Origin: Candidatus Sumerlaeota bacterium
GTDB taxonomy: Bacteria; Sumerlaeota; Sumerlaeia; JADFCT01
Direction of reading: 5' to 3'
DNA length: 14,776 nucleotides
Assembly: GCA_017161665.1 (NCBI GenBank)
Contig: JADFCT010000042.1
Span: 1 to 14,776, forward strand
Each line of letters starts with the position of its first letter. The first letter of the stretch is position 1. The position numbers and the translations under genes are program-made. Shown piece by piece: positions 1 to 7,749 of the stretch. The notes under the pieces are model-generated. The model made no database searches and was not told the DNA's origin. It saw nothing but the letters and a program-made list of their open reading frames with translations.

Positions 1-594
1 TTTTTCCCGAATGAGTCACGAGACTGGTCGTACCTCCAAGAGGCGCATTGTCAGATTCTCGGAAATCTGGCCAACCGCTATAAGGATCGCATCCAAGTGG
101 TTGTCAAAACCGGACATGCCTTTGATATGATCAGCGAGGACAATTGGCGCCGTTTGGCGCCTCAAACGGACAACCTTATCACAATAGGAGAAACCGGACA
201 AGCCATCGAACTGATTGCTAATGCGGACATCGTTATTGGATTGCAATCCACGGCAGTCATTGAGTCGATGTTCATGGATATTCCCATCATTTATGGTGGC
301 TGGGGAGAGTTCCATGATGAAATTGTAGATCAGTTGCTCCCCATCCCCCAGTCGGGCGGAGTCGAGGTTCCCCAATCCGCCGAGGCCTTCGAAAATCACT
401 TGATTGAACTGATCGAGAATCCCGAATCCCGAAAAATCAGTCAGGAAATGAAAACAAAACGCCAGGCGTTCCGAGAACAATACTTCTACAAGCCGGATGG
501 ACAGGTTGGAGCCCGTATGCTGGAACACATCCAGCGGTTTGTTGCCGAACGACATGATCAATCTTCACATGCTGCTTCGGAACCGCTTCGATGA
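1..594 (+). CDS. Surface-carbohydrate GT-B-like protein, C-terminal part (5' truncated)
   Basis: The reading frame is open from the first base, so the start lies outside the window; 197 residues are visible. Seen: a Rossmann-like C-terminal half with a stretch reading LIANADIVIGLQSTAVIESM followed by DIPIIYGGWGEF. This is the layout of the nucleotide-sugar-binding half of GT-B glycosyltransferases and capsule-type polysaccharide proteins, where a conserved Ser/Thr plus Glu follows an 'is a candidate for display' hydrophobic strand. A charged helical tail (about the last 60 residues) ends the protein. The stop overlaps the start of the next gene (ATGA), so the two are probably translated together and act in the same surface-glycan pathway. 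The acceptor and donor sugars cannot be told. A UDP-GlcNAc 2-epimerase-like or CDP-glycerol transferase-like protein is an alternative. Confidence 0.6.
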   Translation, partial: FFPNESRDWSYLQEAHCQILGNLANRYKDRIQVVVKTGHAFDMISEDNWRRLAPQTDNLITIGETGQAIELIANADIVIGLQSTAVIESMFMDIPIIYGGWGEFHDEIVDQLLPIPQSGGVEVPQSAEAFENHLIELIENPESRKISQEMKTKRQAFREQYFYKPDGQVGARMLEHIQRFVAERHDQSSHAASEPLR

Positions 595-2300
595 TAAAAC
601 GCGCTGCCCAGCAAATCCTTAGGATACCTGAGCGGCTTTGCGCTCATTGGGCCACGCACCAAAATGTGCGGGAACAGGAACGTCGCATTCACCAACTTCA
701 GAGTATCCTGGAACAAACAGCCACGCCCTCCTCGACTACAAGTAAAACGATCGTCATTGGCCTGGTACGGTTGGACCGTTTTTTTCCCACCTTTGCAATG
801 ACACTTTCCCGTTTTTTCGCTCAAAAGGGGTATCGAACACGTGTACTCATCGACGACGGCCAAATGGGACATTGGGACATGTGGCGTGCGGGCGCTCAGA
901 GGGACGACCAACTAGTCCGATTCCGTCAACAAGCAGCCACGCTTCACCTTGGCGATGTCGCCCGCATCCATCCCCCCCCCGCCATGCGCGGATGGATCGA
1001 AAAACACCTGGGGCGTTGGGCCTCGAACCAGAGCGCTTGCGAGTATGTCTTCTATTCCGATATTCTGAGCCGCCGACCGCTTGATCCCGCCGAACACGCC
1101 TGGCGACTGGGCCAAGCCCGTCAGGGACATTTCTCCGATGTCTTTCTCTCCAGCCACCGCCGCTTTCATGGTGGCCGAGATCTGGATTTAGAGAATCAGG
1201 ACCATTTGGAATACGGCGCGCTATCCATTAAAAATGAAATGATATCAGAGACCGTCGCCCATGAGATCTTCCAAACCCCCTCCACCCATTTATACATTAC
1301 CCTGGACGGCATCTATACCACTTTTGGTGTGTTGCGCAATAAAGCAAGCGACCAAAAAATACCGAATCTTATTTTTCAACCCAATGGTTTCACCTCTCGT
1401 CATCTCTATATCGGCGAAAAGCCCTACGCCCTATCCGACGTGACGCCCCACTGGGAACAGTTTGCCAGTCATCCCCTTCCCGATGAACTGGCTCAACACA
1501 CACGTGATTTCTTAAACAAGCGATCCGCGCCACCCGATCCTGAGCGAAATCGGGACTATGCTCACATCGCAAAAATCATTAAACAAAAAAAAACACGTTT
1601 TAAACGAGTGATTGCCTTATTCCCCAACCTGACTTGGGACGGCGCGGTTGTAGAACGAGACACCTTGTTCAGTGGACTGGGCGACTGGATGAAAAAAACG
1701 GTGGAATGGGCTGGACAAAACAACGCTTTGGTCGTGATCCGCGAACACCCACAGGCGCCAACAGTCCATAACCAACATGAAAGCGCCCTTGCCTTACTTG
1801 AGGAATGGGTACCAAGCCTTCGTTTACTGGAGCACGTCCTCCCGATCGATGGAACCCAACAAGTCAATTCGTATCAGTTGGTCCGAGAATGGATCGACTG
1901 TCCGGTCGTTTACAATGGCACGCTCGGCGTGGAAATACCCTTTATGCCATTTCCTGTGGTAATTGCATCCGGCTCCCCCTATAATGGAAAAGGTGTTGGA
2001 TTTGAACCATGCAACCGGGATGACTATTTTAATCTTCTTGCCACAGTGACTCCCAACGCCCCACTCTACCTTGAGCGACGCGAATCAATGCGTGACCACG
2101 CCCTGAAAGCGGCAGCCTACCAGTTTTTCTTCAATTCTTATTATTGTCCCCTCATGCCGACTCTGGCTACGTTCCAGCCATCGGTGCGGGGCCATGACCG
2201 ATACTGGAGTCCATGGGATCTATCACGGGACAGTCTGGATCCGGGTCGGAATGCCGGCTGGAAGCGAACGATTGACCGCTTTCTGGAATCCGCACGATAA
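591..2300 (+). CDS. Capsule polysaccharide biosynthesis-like protein (putative GT-B transferase)
   Basis: This 569-residue protein starts at the ATG inside the ATGA overlap with the upstream gene, which fixes the start well. The C-terminal half carries FPNLTWDGAV (about 344-353), VVIREHPQ (about 381-388) and NGTLGVEIPFMPFPVVIASG (442-461), then YNGKGVGFEP. This pattern resembles KpsC/LipB-like capsule transferases, where a 'VIRPHP' strand and a 'NSTxGxE' turn line the nucleotide-sugar pocket. The N-terminus has a basic coiled-coil-like helix (about 15-45) and no signal peptide, so a cytoplasmic or membrane-associated enzyme is likely. The coding sequence contains a run of nine C (972-980) and a run of nine A (1585-1593), both in frame. 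The enzyme class is inferred from motif layout only; the substrate is unknown. Confidence 0.6.
   Translation: MIKRAAQQILRIPERLCAHWATHQNVREQERRIHQLQSILEQTATPSSTTSKTIVIGLVRLDRFFPTFAMTLSRFFAQKGYRTRVLIDDGQMGHWDMWRAGAQRDDQLVRFRQQAATLHLGDVARIHPPPAMRGWIEKHLGRWASNQSACEYVFYSDILSRRPLDPAEHAWRLGQARQGHFSDVFLSSHRRFHGGRDLDLENQDHLEYGALSIKNEMISETVAHEIFQTPSTHLYITLDGIYTTFGVLRNKASDQKIPNLIFQPNGFTSRHLYIGEKPYALSDVTPHWEQFASHPLPDELAQHTRDFLNKRSAPPDPERNRDYAHIAKIIKQKKTRFKRVIALFPNLTWDGAVVERDTLFSGLGDWMKKTVEWAGQNNALVVIREHPQAPTVHNQHESALALLEEWVPSLRLLEHVLPIDGTQQVNSYQLVREWIDCPVVYNGTLGVEIPFMPFPVVIASGSPYNGKGVGFEPCNRDDYFNLLATVTPNAPLYLERRESMRDHALKAAAYQFFFNSYYCPLMPTLATFQPSVRGHDRYWSPWDLSRDSLDPGRNAGWKRTIDRFLESAR
972..980 (+). repeat. 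C9 homopolymer inside a glycan-synthesis gene
   Basis: Nine consecutive C bases encode three prolines (residues 128-130) of the capsule-type protein. The reading frame is intact as given. Such tracts are slippage-prone and would switch the gene off on gain or loss of one base. Confidence 0.9.
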
Positions 2301-2404
2301 ACGGTCGAAAAAACACGGCTGCGCTTCGGCTTGAAATTCAGCACGAATCGGTTTACTGTCTCGGAAATCACTTCGAACGATCGTTTTGAAAAGGCTCTCA
2401 CACT

Positions 2405-3337
2405 ATGACCAAACGTCACAAAATTACGGTTATCGGCGCGGGAAATGTGGGGGCCACTTGCGCCCACTGGCTGGTTGCCAAAGAGTTGGGCGATGTTGTC
2501 GTCATCGACATCATGGACGGAATCCCTCAAGGAAAATCGTTGGATCTCTATGAGGCCACTCCGGTGGCCCGGGTGGATGCGCGTGTCACCGGCGCGAACG
2601 ACTATGCCCCCGCCGCCGATTCCGATGTGGTAATTATTACGGCCGGCCTGGCGCGCAAACCGGGCATGAGCCGCGATGATCTGCTGACCAAAAACAGCCA
2701 GATCGTCCGGTCCGTCACCGAGCAGGTCGTCCAGGTGGCCCCCAACGCCATCCTGATCGTCGTCTCCAATCCCCTCGACGCCATGGCGTATGTGGCGCTC
2801 AAAGCCAGCGGTCTCCCTCGCGAACGGGTCATCGGTATGGCCGGCGTACTGGACACGGCGCGCTATCGCTCGTTCCTGGCCGAAGCCATCGGCGTGTCGG
2901 TCAAGGACATTCAGGCCCTGGTCCTCGGTGGTCATGGCGATACCATGGTCCCATTATTGTCCTGCACCACCGTCGCCGGTATTCCGATTACCAAATTCAT
3001 CGCCCCCGATCGACTGGCCGAAATTGTCCAGCGCACCCGCGACGGCGGTATTGAAATTGTCAATTATCTCAAAACCGGCAGCGCCTATTACGCTCCGTCG
3101 GCCGCAGCGGTTGAAATGGCCGAAGCCGTTCTGAAGGATCAGAAGCGCCTCCTCCCCTGCGCCGCCTATCTAGAAGGCGAATATGGGTTCAGGGATATTT
3201 ACCTGGGGCTGCCCGTCATCCTCGGCGCCGGCGGAATTGAGCGAATCGTCGAAGTCGATCTGACGAAGGACGAAAAAGCCGCCCTCACTCGTTCGGCTGA
3301 GCATGTTCAACAAACGCTAAAGGTCATCGAAGCATAG
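2405..3337 (+). CDS. mdh: Malate dehydrogenase (NAD), LDH-like type
   Basis: This 310-residue cytoplasmic TCA-cycle enzyme interconverts malate and oxaloacetate with NAD. All key parts are visible. The Rossmann loop is GAGNVGA (11-17). D35 at the end of the second strand favours NAD over NADP. Substrate-binding arginines are R84 and R90 in ARKPGMSR. N122 lies in VVSNPLD. D150 and R153 lie in GVLDTARYRSF, and the catalytic H177 in GGHGDTMVP. The length is that of the family. The arginine at the substrate-specificity loop (ARKPGMSR) supports malate rather than lactate dehydrogenase. The start ATG at 2405 has only a weak AAAGG-like ribosome site about ten bases upstream. The gene stands 104 bp after the glycan genes and looks independently transcribed. 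The intergenic stretch contains a weak TTGAAA/TTTACT promoter-like pair (2331-2357) and a perfect 10-bp palindrome at 2376-2385. Confidence 0.95.
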   Translation: MTKRHKITVIGAGNVGATCAHWLVAKELGDVVVIDIMDGIPQGKSLDLYEATPVARVDARVTGANDYAPAADSDVVIITAGLARKPGMSRDDLLTKNSQIVRSVTEQVVQVAPNAILIVVSNPLDAMAYVALKASGLPRERVIGMAGVLDTARYRSFLAEAIGVSVKDIQALVLGGHGDTMVPLLSCTTVAGIPITKFIAPDRLAEIVQRTRDGGIEIVNYLKTGSAYYAPSAAAVEMAEAVLKDQKRLLPCAAYLEGEYGFRDIYLGLPVILGAGGIERIVEVDLTKDEKAALTRSAEHVQQTLKVIEA

Positions 3338-3480
3338 TTGCAGGGGAACGGAAGTTTTCGTTCGACAATTTGAATTCGGTGGCGAATCGCCGTCGGCGCC
3401 TTGGGGCATTGAGCCTGATGGCGCCCCATTTTCGCGACCGAAAGAAGAGAGAGCGGCTCGCAGTCATTTTTTATTATGCT

Positions 3481-3543
3481 CCCCTCCGCCAGGGTTTCAG
3501 GTTCCAGGCGGAGGGGATTCGCCACATGCGGTCTCTTTTTTTT
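3481..3543 (+). terminator. GC-rich hairpin with distal T-run between convergent genes
   Basis: CCCCTCCGCC (3481-3490) and GGCGGAGGGG (3507-3516) form a perfect 10-bp stem with a 16-base loop. A run of eight T follows at 3536-3543, but 19 bases after the stem, so it is not a textbook intrinsic terminator. It lies where transcription of mdh must stop before running into the convergent hydrolase gene. A weaker imperfect stem at 3434-3461 followed by a T6 run (3467-3472) is a second candidate for the mdh 3' end. Confidence 0.45.
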
Positions 3544-6262
3544 ATTGGACCGCTTTCAGCGGAATCAAGTGTACCGGTCCGATCAGGCCGGCTTCGCGCA
3601 CCGGCCATTTCGAGGCGTCGAAGGCTTTGTAGTTCTTGTTAACGAAGTTGATATCATGGAAGATGCGCCACTGGACGCCGCGACGGTCCAGGTCGCGAAT
3701 CCGGTTCGCCGCCACGTTGGTCACTTCGATTTCCAGGACGTTACCCTTCTGTTTCAGCGCCGGCGCCCCCACCGTTTGGTCCTTAAGGGTCAAGCGATAG
3801 GGCGACGTAAATAAGACACCCTGCTCAACTCCGTTCAAAAAGACGCGCGCGCTTTCAAACACCCGTCCCAAATCCACCATCCATTTGTCAGCCGAAACGG
3901 CCGGCGCATCAAACTCCAGACGGTATCGAGCCGCGCCGGCGAAGGACTCGGCCTTGGGATCGTCCTGCTCCGTCCAGGACTTCAGGGTATCCGTCCGATA
4001 CGCTGCGGGCAACGCCGGGCCGCCGTCGATAAACTGAACCGACCAGACGCCCTTGAGTTCAATGGCGTCTCCCATGGGATCGTTATAGTCCCAAGGGCGC
4101 GCGTCTGTCCTTTTCTTGGGCAAGCAAACCGCCACAATCGATTCACCGGGCTCCAATTTCAAACGAAACTGACGCGCCCCCGTTGGTGTCTGGCGCAAAG
4201 CGGCCCGCCCAATCCCCCCCCCTTGTTCTCCATATTCGGATCGTTCCGGATCATGCAGTTCAATCGACTCAAAGGGCCGCGTCAGAGAAAACCAGTCATC
4301 CACTACGGCTTCGCCACGGTTGACAATAAAATAGACCGTCTGGCCACCGTCTTTCCGCCGCAGGAACTTCAGCCCCGTTCCGTGGCCCATTGTCTCGGGC
4401 GGTACCGTATCTCCCAAAAGCGTTTCCACATCGGGACCGACTTCGCGTCCGGCGCTCTTTTCCTGGATGAGTGAGCGCATTTTTCTGCCTCGGAGGCCGT
4501 CCGGATCGAAACCGGGAACATGTTGGGGCCAATGATCCTGAACGACCACCCGGGCGCCGTTCCCCATCAGGTCAAAAGCCTTTTCCACTGTTGCGACGGG
4601 GGCGCGCTCACATCGCGGCATCACCAGCGCCCGATAGTGTCCACCCGGCAGCACAATCCTATTCTCTTTGCCGACATGCGCCTGCTCGAGTTGTCGGTCC
4701 GATACAAAATCGAAGGTATAACCGCGATCCCACAGTTTCTGGGCCAGATCGCCGACTGGCAATTTCCGAATCCAATCGTCCCCGTGGACGGTCAGTTTCT
4801 GCATCAGCCCTCTGGAGTTGTGCCAATGATCGTACACCGGCCAATAGATCAACAGATCATTATCGGCGTGTCCACTTTGAAGAAAGGATTGTGTCTGGGC
4901 GATATACCGATTCAGGGCCGGCGCGTCACGCCATATCGGATTATTGGGATTGTATTGTGTCGAGGCGTAAAACAACCAGCCGGGCCAGGGAGCGTCTGCG
5001 GGCGAATACACCGTGCCATGAAAAAAGTGATGATTAACTCCGGCAAGAAACAGGTCATCCAGGGCCGACTTCATCTGCGCCAACGTCACATTGAAATGTT
5101 CATCCAACCAGGTGCAACTCTCGGATGAGACCAACGGCTTGCCCATAATGTTCGCCGCCGAGGACGCGAACTTGTTGACCAACAGGCTATATTCGCCCCG
5201 GCCGAACAATTCAGTTTCGGGAATATCGCAGGCCGCGTACATATCCAGAAGATTGGCCGGGGAACCATGGGCCTGATTGCGAAACAACGCGCCCCGCGCG
5301 TGGGCCCATTCGCTGAAATATCCGGGGAAAGCATCCAACAAGACATCGGAAGCCGTCTCCCGATAATCGGATTTGACGCGGGCCACGAGGTCTGGCTCCC
5401 CCACTCCGGTCAAGGCGGGCAGTTGCTCGCGCAAATCATACCCGCGCCTCTTCTCGAAGGCGTCAAACATCGAATCACACCAGTCGCCCGTATATTCATA
5501 GGAGTCATGGAACATGGAGCGAAAGGAACCCGGGTCAAAGGCTTCGAAGACATCTCCATAGACATCCAACACGTTCCGCAGGGCCTTTCGGGAATATGGA
5601 TTGACGGAACGTCCGCTCCCTCCCGGGGCAGGACGCTTCACGTTTGCGCCGGAGTATTTTTGGCCCACCTCGTAAACCGTCCACTTTCCGGCCGGAGCCG
5701 TCCAAGCGATCCGTCCCGCATCGCTGATCCGATCGGAAAGATTGATCCTTTTTCCGTCGTCCCCAAAGGCCATCAAGGCTTGCGGCTCTCGGTCGCCGAA
5801 CGCTTTGTCATAGACGCTCCCCTCGGCGCATTCCGTTTGGGTGATCACCAACCGAGCATCGCCGTCGGCTTCCTCCACCATTGGTCCCCCTAACCGCCAG
5901 CCCGCTCCGACGGCGATGTCCACTCCCAGCCCCAGGCGTTTGCCTTCCTCAACCGTATGGCGAACCATTTCGGCCCACTGATCCGACAGGAACGCAATGT
6001 CTCGGTCCTCCTGGCCCTTGACCCCATAAATGAAGGTCAGTTCCACACCGCCGATCCCGGCAGCCTTGAATGTTTCGAGGGAGCGTGAAATATTCTGCTT
6101 ATCCACCGCATTCCCCATCCACCACCAACGCGTCCACGGTTTACGCGTGTCGTATGTTTTCGCCTTTCCGTCGGAGAGATTCACCTCCCCATAGACAGAA
6201 CGCCCCGAACCCATCGTCCCAATCATCAATGCCATCAGCAGAAGCGTCATACGAAATCGCAT
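3542..6262 (-). CDS. Secreted GH106-like glycoside hydrolase (putative alpha-L-rhamnosidase)
   Basis: With the start at 6262 the protein has 906 residues. That ATG has AAGGGAG about seven bases upstream; the ATG two codons earlier (6268) is too close to it. Residues 1-25 form a signal peptide (MRFR, then a Leu/Met-rich core, cleavage likely after SVYG), so it acts outside the cytoplasm. Near the N-terminus RWWWMGNAVD (45-54) and then AGIGGVEL match the beta/alpha-barrel entry of GH106 proteins. The barrel continues with FHDSYEYTGDW (251-261), SSESCTWLD (379-387) and HHFFHGTVYSP (411-421). Acidic residues in these strands are candidate catalytic groups. The C-terminal third (about 738-906) is a beta-sandwich, sugar-binding type as in GH2/GH106 enzymes. 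Known members remove L-rhamnose from plant or algal polysaccharides; the actual substrate is unproven. The gene diverges from the PhzF-family gene. Confidence 0.8.
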   Translation of the reverse strand: MRFRMTLLLMALMIGTMGSGRSVYGEVNLSDGKAKTYDTRKPWTRWWWMGNAVDKQNISRSLETFKAAGIGGVELTFIYGVKGQEDRDIAFLSDQWAEMVRHTVEEGKRLGLGVDIAVGAGWRLGGPMVEEADGDARLVITQTECAEGSVYDKAFGDREPQALMAFGDDGKRINLSDRISDAGRIAWTAPAGKWTVYEVGQKYSGANVKRPAPGGSGRSVNPYSRKALRNVLDVYGDVFEAFDPGSFRSMFHDSYEYTGDWCDSMFDAFEKRRGYDLREQLPALTGVGEPDLVARVKSDYRETASDVLLDAFPGYFSEWAHARGALFRNQAHGSPANLLDMYAACDIPETELFGRGEYSLLVNKFASSAANIMGKPLVSSESCTWLDEHFNVTLAQMKSALDDLFLAGVNHHFFHGTVYSPADAPWPGWLFYASTQYNPNNPIWRDAPALNRYIAQTQSFLQSGHADNDLLIYWPVYDHWHNSRGLMQKLTVHGDDWIRKLPVGDLAQKLWDRGYTFDFVSDRQLEQAHVGKENRIVLPGGHYRALVMPRCERAPVATVEKAFDLMGNGARVVVQDHWPQHVPGFDPDGLRGRKMRSLIQEKSAGREVGPDVETLLGDTVPPETMGHGTGLKFLRRKDGGQTVYFIVNRGEAVVDDWFSLTRPFESIELHDPERSEYGEQGGGIGRAALRQTPTGARQFRLKLEPGESIVAVCLPKKRTDARPWDYNDPMGDAIELKGVWSVQFIDGGPALPAAYRTDTLKSWTEQDDPKAESFAGAARYRLEFDAPAVSADKWMVDLGRVFESARVFLNGVEQGVLFTSPYRLTLKDQTVGAPALKQKGNVLEIEVTNVAANRIRDLDRRGVQWRIFHDINFVNKNYKAFDASKWPVREAGLIGPVHLIPLKAVQ
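4214..4222 (-). repeat. G9 homopolymer (C9 on plus) inside the hydrolase gene
   Basis: Nine consecutive C on the plus strand are nine G on the coding strand and encode three glycines in the sequence EQGGGIGRA. The frame is intact as given. It is the second 9-base C/G run of this window and again lies in a carbohydrate gene. Confidence 0.9.
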
Positions 6263-6288
6263 CGCCATTCTCCCTTCATTGTTTTCAT
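6247..6288 (-). other. Possible 13-codon leader ORF overlapping the hydrolase start
   Basis: On the minus strand a strong Shine-Dalgarno match (GGAGGTG) stands seven bases before an ATG that opens the reading frame MKTMKGEWRCDFV and then stops. The stop overlaps the third in-frame ATG of the hydrolase (ATGA). The short frame runs across the hydrolase ribosome site and could couple or tune its translation. It has no similarity I recognise and may be chance, since the hydrolase has its own good ribosome site. Confidence 0.2.
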
Positions 6289-6426
6289 GACCCCACCTCC
6301 GATGAGCGCTCGGAAGGATCGTTCCACACCAAACACGTGAAAAGGCTATCCCTGGGCAATCAGGAATACAACGGCATAATGCGAACCGAAAATGCCTGAA
6401 TGCGCAAGATGCCCAAAGTTTTTGCT

Positions 6427-6440
6427 GGACAGACCGGTCC
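6427..6440. promoter_or_regulatory. GACCGGTC palindrome in the divergent hydrolase/PhzF region
   Basis: The perfect 8-bp palindrome GACCGGTC lies at 6432-6439, within GGACAGACCGGTCC. It sits about 50 bases before the PhzF start, in the 225-bp region shared by the divergent hydrolase gene. The 10-mer AGACCGGTCC recurs, on the other strand, inside the promoter palindrome before the YjbQ gene (12294-12309). A shared operator is an inference. I found no convincing -35/-10 pair right around this copy. Confidence 0.35.
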
Positions 6441-6487
6441 GCAAAGGACAAACAAACAGCATCCGAGAGTGAAGGGAGGGACGCGCT

Positions 6488-7363
6488 GTGCGATTTCATA
6501 TTCTGGATGTCTTTGCGGAACGCAAATATGCCGGCAACCAATTGGCCGTCGTTGAGAGCTACGGGCAGTTGACGACCGACCAGATGGAGGCGATTGCTCG
6601 CGAATTTAATTTTTCAGAAACGACGTTTATCGAATCGGAGAACAACGAACGCGGGGAGTATAGCGTGCGGATCTTCACACCGGGTGGAGAGGTTCCTTTT
6701 GCCGGTCATCCCACTCTGGGGACCGCCTGGCTGATCCGAAAGGAAATCGCGCGGGAACCTCTGGACCGGATTCAATTAAGCCTCAAAGCCGGCGCCATTC
6801 CTGTTACATTTGATGCAAACGACGAAGGTGAAATGCGCCAGTTGCCGCCACAGTTTGGTCCGGTTTACGATCCATCCGTCATTGCGCCGTTGCTCAATCT
6901 GTCCAGGGAGGACTTGATCCCCAACGCGCCGATCCAATCGGTGTCCACGGGCCTTCCGTTCATCATCGTTCCCGTGCGCACGATCGAAGCCATAAAAAAG
7001 AGTCACGTCCATCTCGACAGTTATCATCAGGCCACGGCCCGGAGTGAAGCGAAGATGTTTCTCCTCTTCACCCCCGAGGCCGAAGAGGCGGGCAATCATA
7101 TCCATGCGCGCATGTTCGACCATTACTACGGAGTCCTTGAAGACCCGGCCACGGGGAGCGCGTGTGGCTGCCTGGCCGGGTATTTGGTCGAACATATTCT
7201 TCTCGGGACTGACACCGTGACCGCGCGTGTCGAACAAGGCTATGAAATTGCGCGTCCGTCGATTATTCGTATCCGCGCGCATCGCGACGGCCAGAAAATC
7301 GTGGTGCATGTGGGGGGGCGTGTCTTCAAAATCGCCGAAGGACAGTTGACCGTAACGCCTTAG
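6488..7363 (+). CDS. PhzF-family isomerase/epimerase-like protein
   Basis: This 291-residue protein starts with GTG, preceded by GGGAGGG (6474-6480) at about seven bases, which decides the start. The family has a two-domain diaminopimelate-epimerase-like fold. Seen: the N-terminal signature DVFAERKYAGNQLAVV, then NFSETTFIE with the expected catalytic Glu (E44). The glycine-rich substrate loop FAGHPTLGTAW (71-81) and the second-domain loop EDPATGSACGCLAGYL (218-233) are also present. PhzF itself isomerises a phenazine precursor, but no other phenazine genes are here, so a housekeeping or catabolic isomerase role (as in E. coli YddE-type proteins) is more likely. There is no signal peptide, so it is cytoplasmic. 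It is divergent from the GH106-like gene and may share its control region. The true substrate cannot be read from the sequence. Confidence 0.9.
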   Translation: MRFHILDVFAERKYAGNQLAVVESYGQLTTDQMEAIAREFNFSETTFIESENNERGEYSVRIFTPGGEVPFAGHPTLGTAWLIRKEIAREPLDRIQLSLKAGAIPVTFDANDEGEMRQLPPQFGPVYDPSVIAPLLNLSREDLIPNAPIQSVSTGLPFIIVPVRTIEAIKKSHVHLDSYHQATARSEAKMFLLFTPEAEEAGNHIHARMFDHYYGVLEDPATGSACGCLAGYLVEHILLGTDTVTARVEQGYEIARPSIIRIRAHRDGQKIVVHVGGRVFKIAEGQLTVTP

Positions 7364-7749
7364 GCTTGTGACAATCCATAATTCCTCTTTAGACGAGTTA
7401 CCCATGTCCATAAAAGTGGACACAACAAATGATGCAAATGGCGTCGAGGCGCGGCGCGATGGCTGCTTTTTCAAACGCCAAGGCGCCAAGGCGAGATGAC
7501 GCAAAGCACCCTTGGGCCCAGCGCCGCTGTCCGATAAGGCCCGCGTCCCAGGGGCCAAACATCCGCCAAGCCCCGAAGGTGGCGGCATATACAAGCCCAG
7601 GGTGGAGCGACCGATAGGGAGCGGAGCCCTGGGTCAGAGAACAGGCGACTGAGGCGCCGGCGCGATTTTTGCCGCGCAGCGAGCAAAAAGCGTGACGGCG
7701 CCGACGCCCGTCCGACAGCCAATTCAAATTTTCGAACGAGAGGTGACCG
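7364..7749. repeat. Gene-free mosaic of hairpins and short repeats (likely dispersed intergenic element)
   Basis: This 386-bp gap holds no credible gene. It does hold an unusual density of structure: a TGTCCA/TGGACA hairpin (7405-7422), a tandem CGCCAAGG duplication (7476-7491), a CCGCCA/TGGCGG stem (7563-7585), a CCCAGGG/CCCTGGG stem (7596-7633) and a 20-bp-arm inverted repeat (7653-7702). From memory, sequences like 'acgccaaggcgccaaggcg' and hairpins like 'acaagcccagggt...ccctgggt' recur between genes of many environmental bacteria and give rise to spurious hypothetical proteins. That this is a multicopy family here is inference. Only one copy is in the window, and no transposase or target-site duplication is visible. 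Confidence 0.6.
7653..7702. repeat. Large imperfect inverted repeat (20-bp arms, 10-base loop)
   Basis: Arms 7653-7672 and 7683-7702 pair over 20 positions with two mismatches and one G-T wobble around a 10-base loop. The outer block is GGCGCCG/CGGCGCC and the inner block TTTTTGC/GCAAAAA. It ends 47 bases before the oxidoreductase start, so its transcript would form a strong leader hairpin. There is no terminal T-run, so an intrinsic terminator is unlikely. Confidence 0.8.

Noticed and set aside
2141..2935. 264-codon open frame on the minus strand
   Set aside because: It runs antisense across the end of the capsule-type gene and half of mdh, both of which are well supported.
6263..6541. Extension of the hydrolase N-terminus into the PhzF gene
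   Set aside because: The signal peptide begins at the downstream ATG with a good ribosome site, and the extension would overlap the start of the divergent gene.
6488..7363. Phenazine biosynthesis cluster suggested by the PhzF-like gene
   Set aside because: No other phz-type gene is near; PhzF-family proteins are widespread without phenazine production.
7476..7491. Possible CRISPR-like array from the CGCCAAGG copies
   Set aside because: There are only two adjoining 8-base copies with no spacers and no cas gene.
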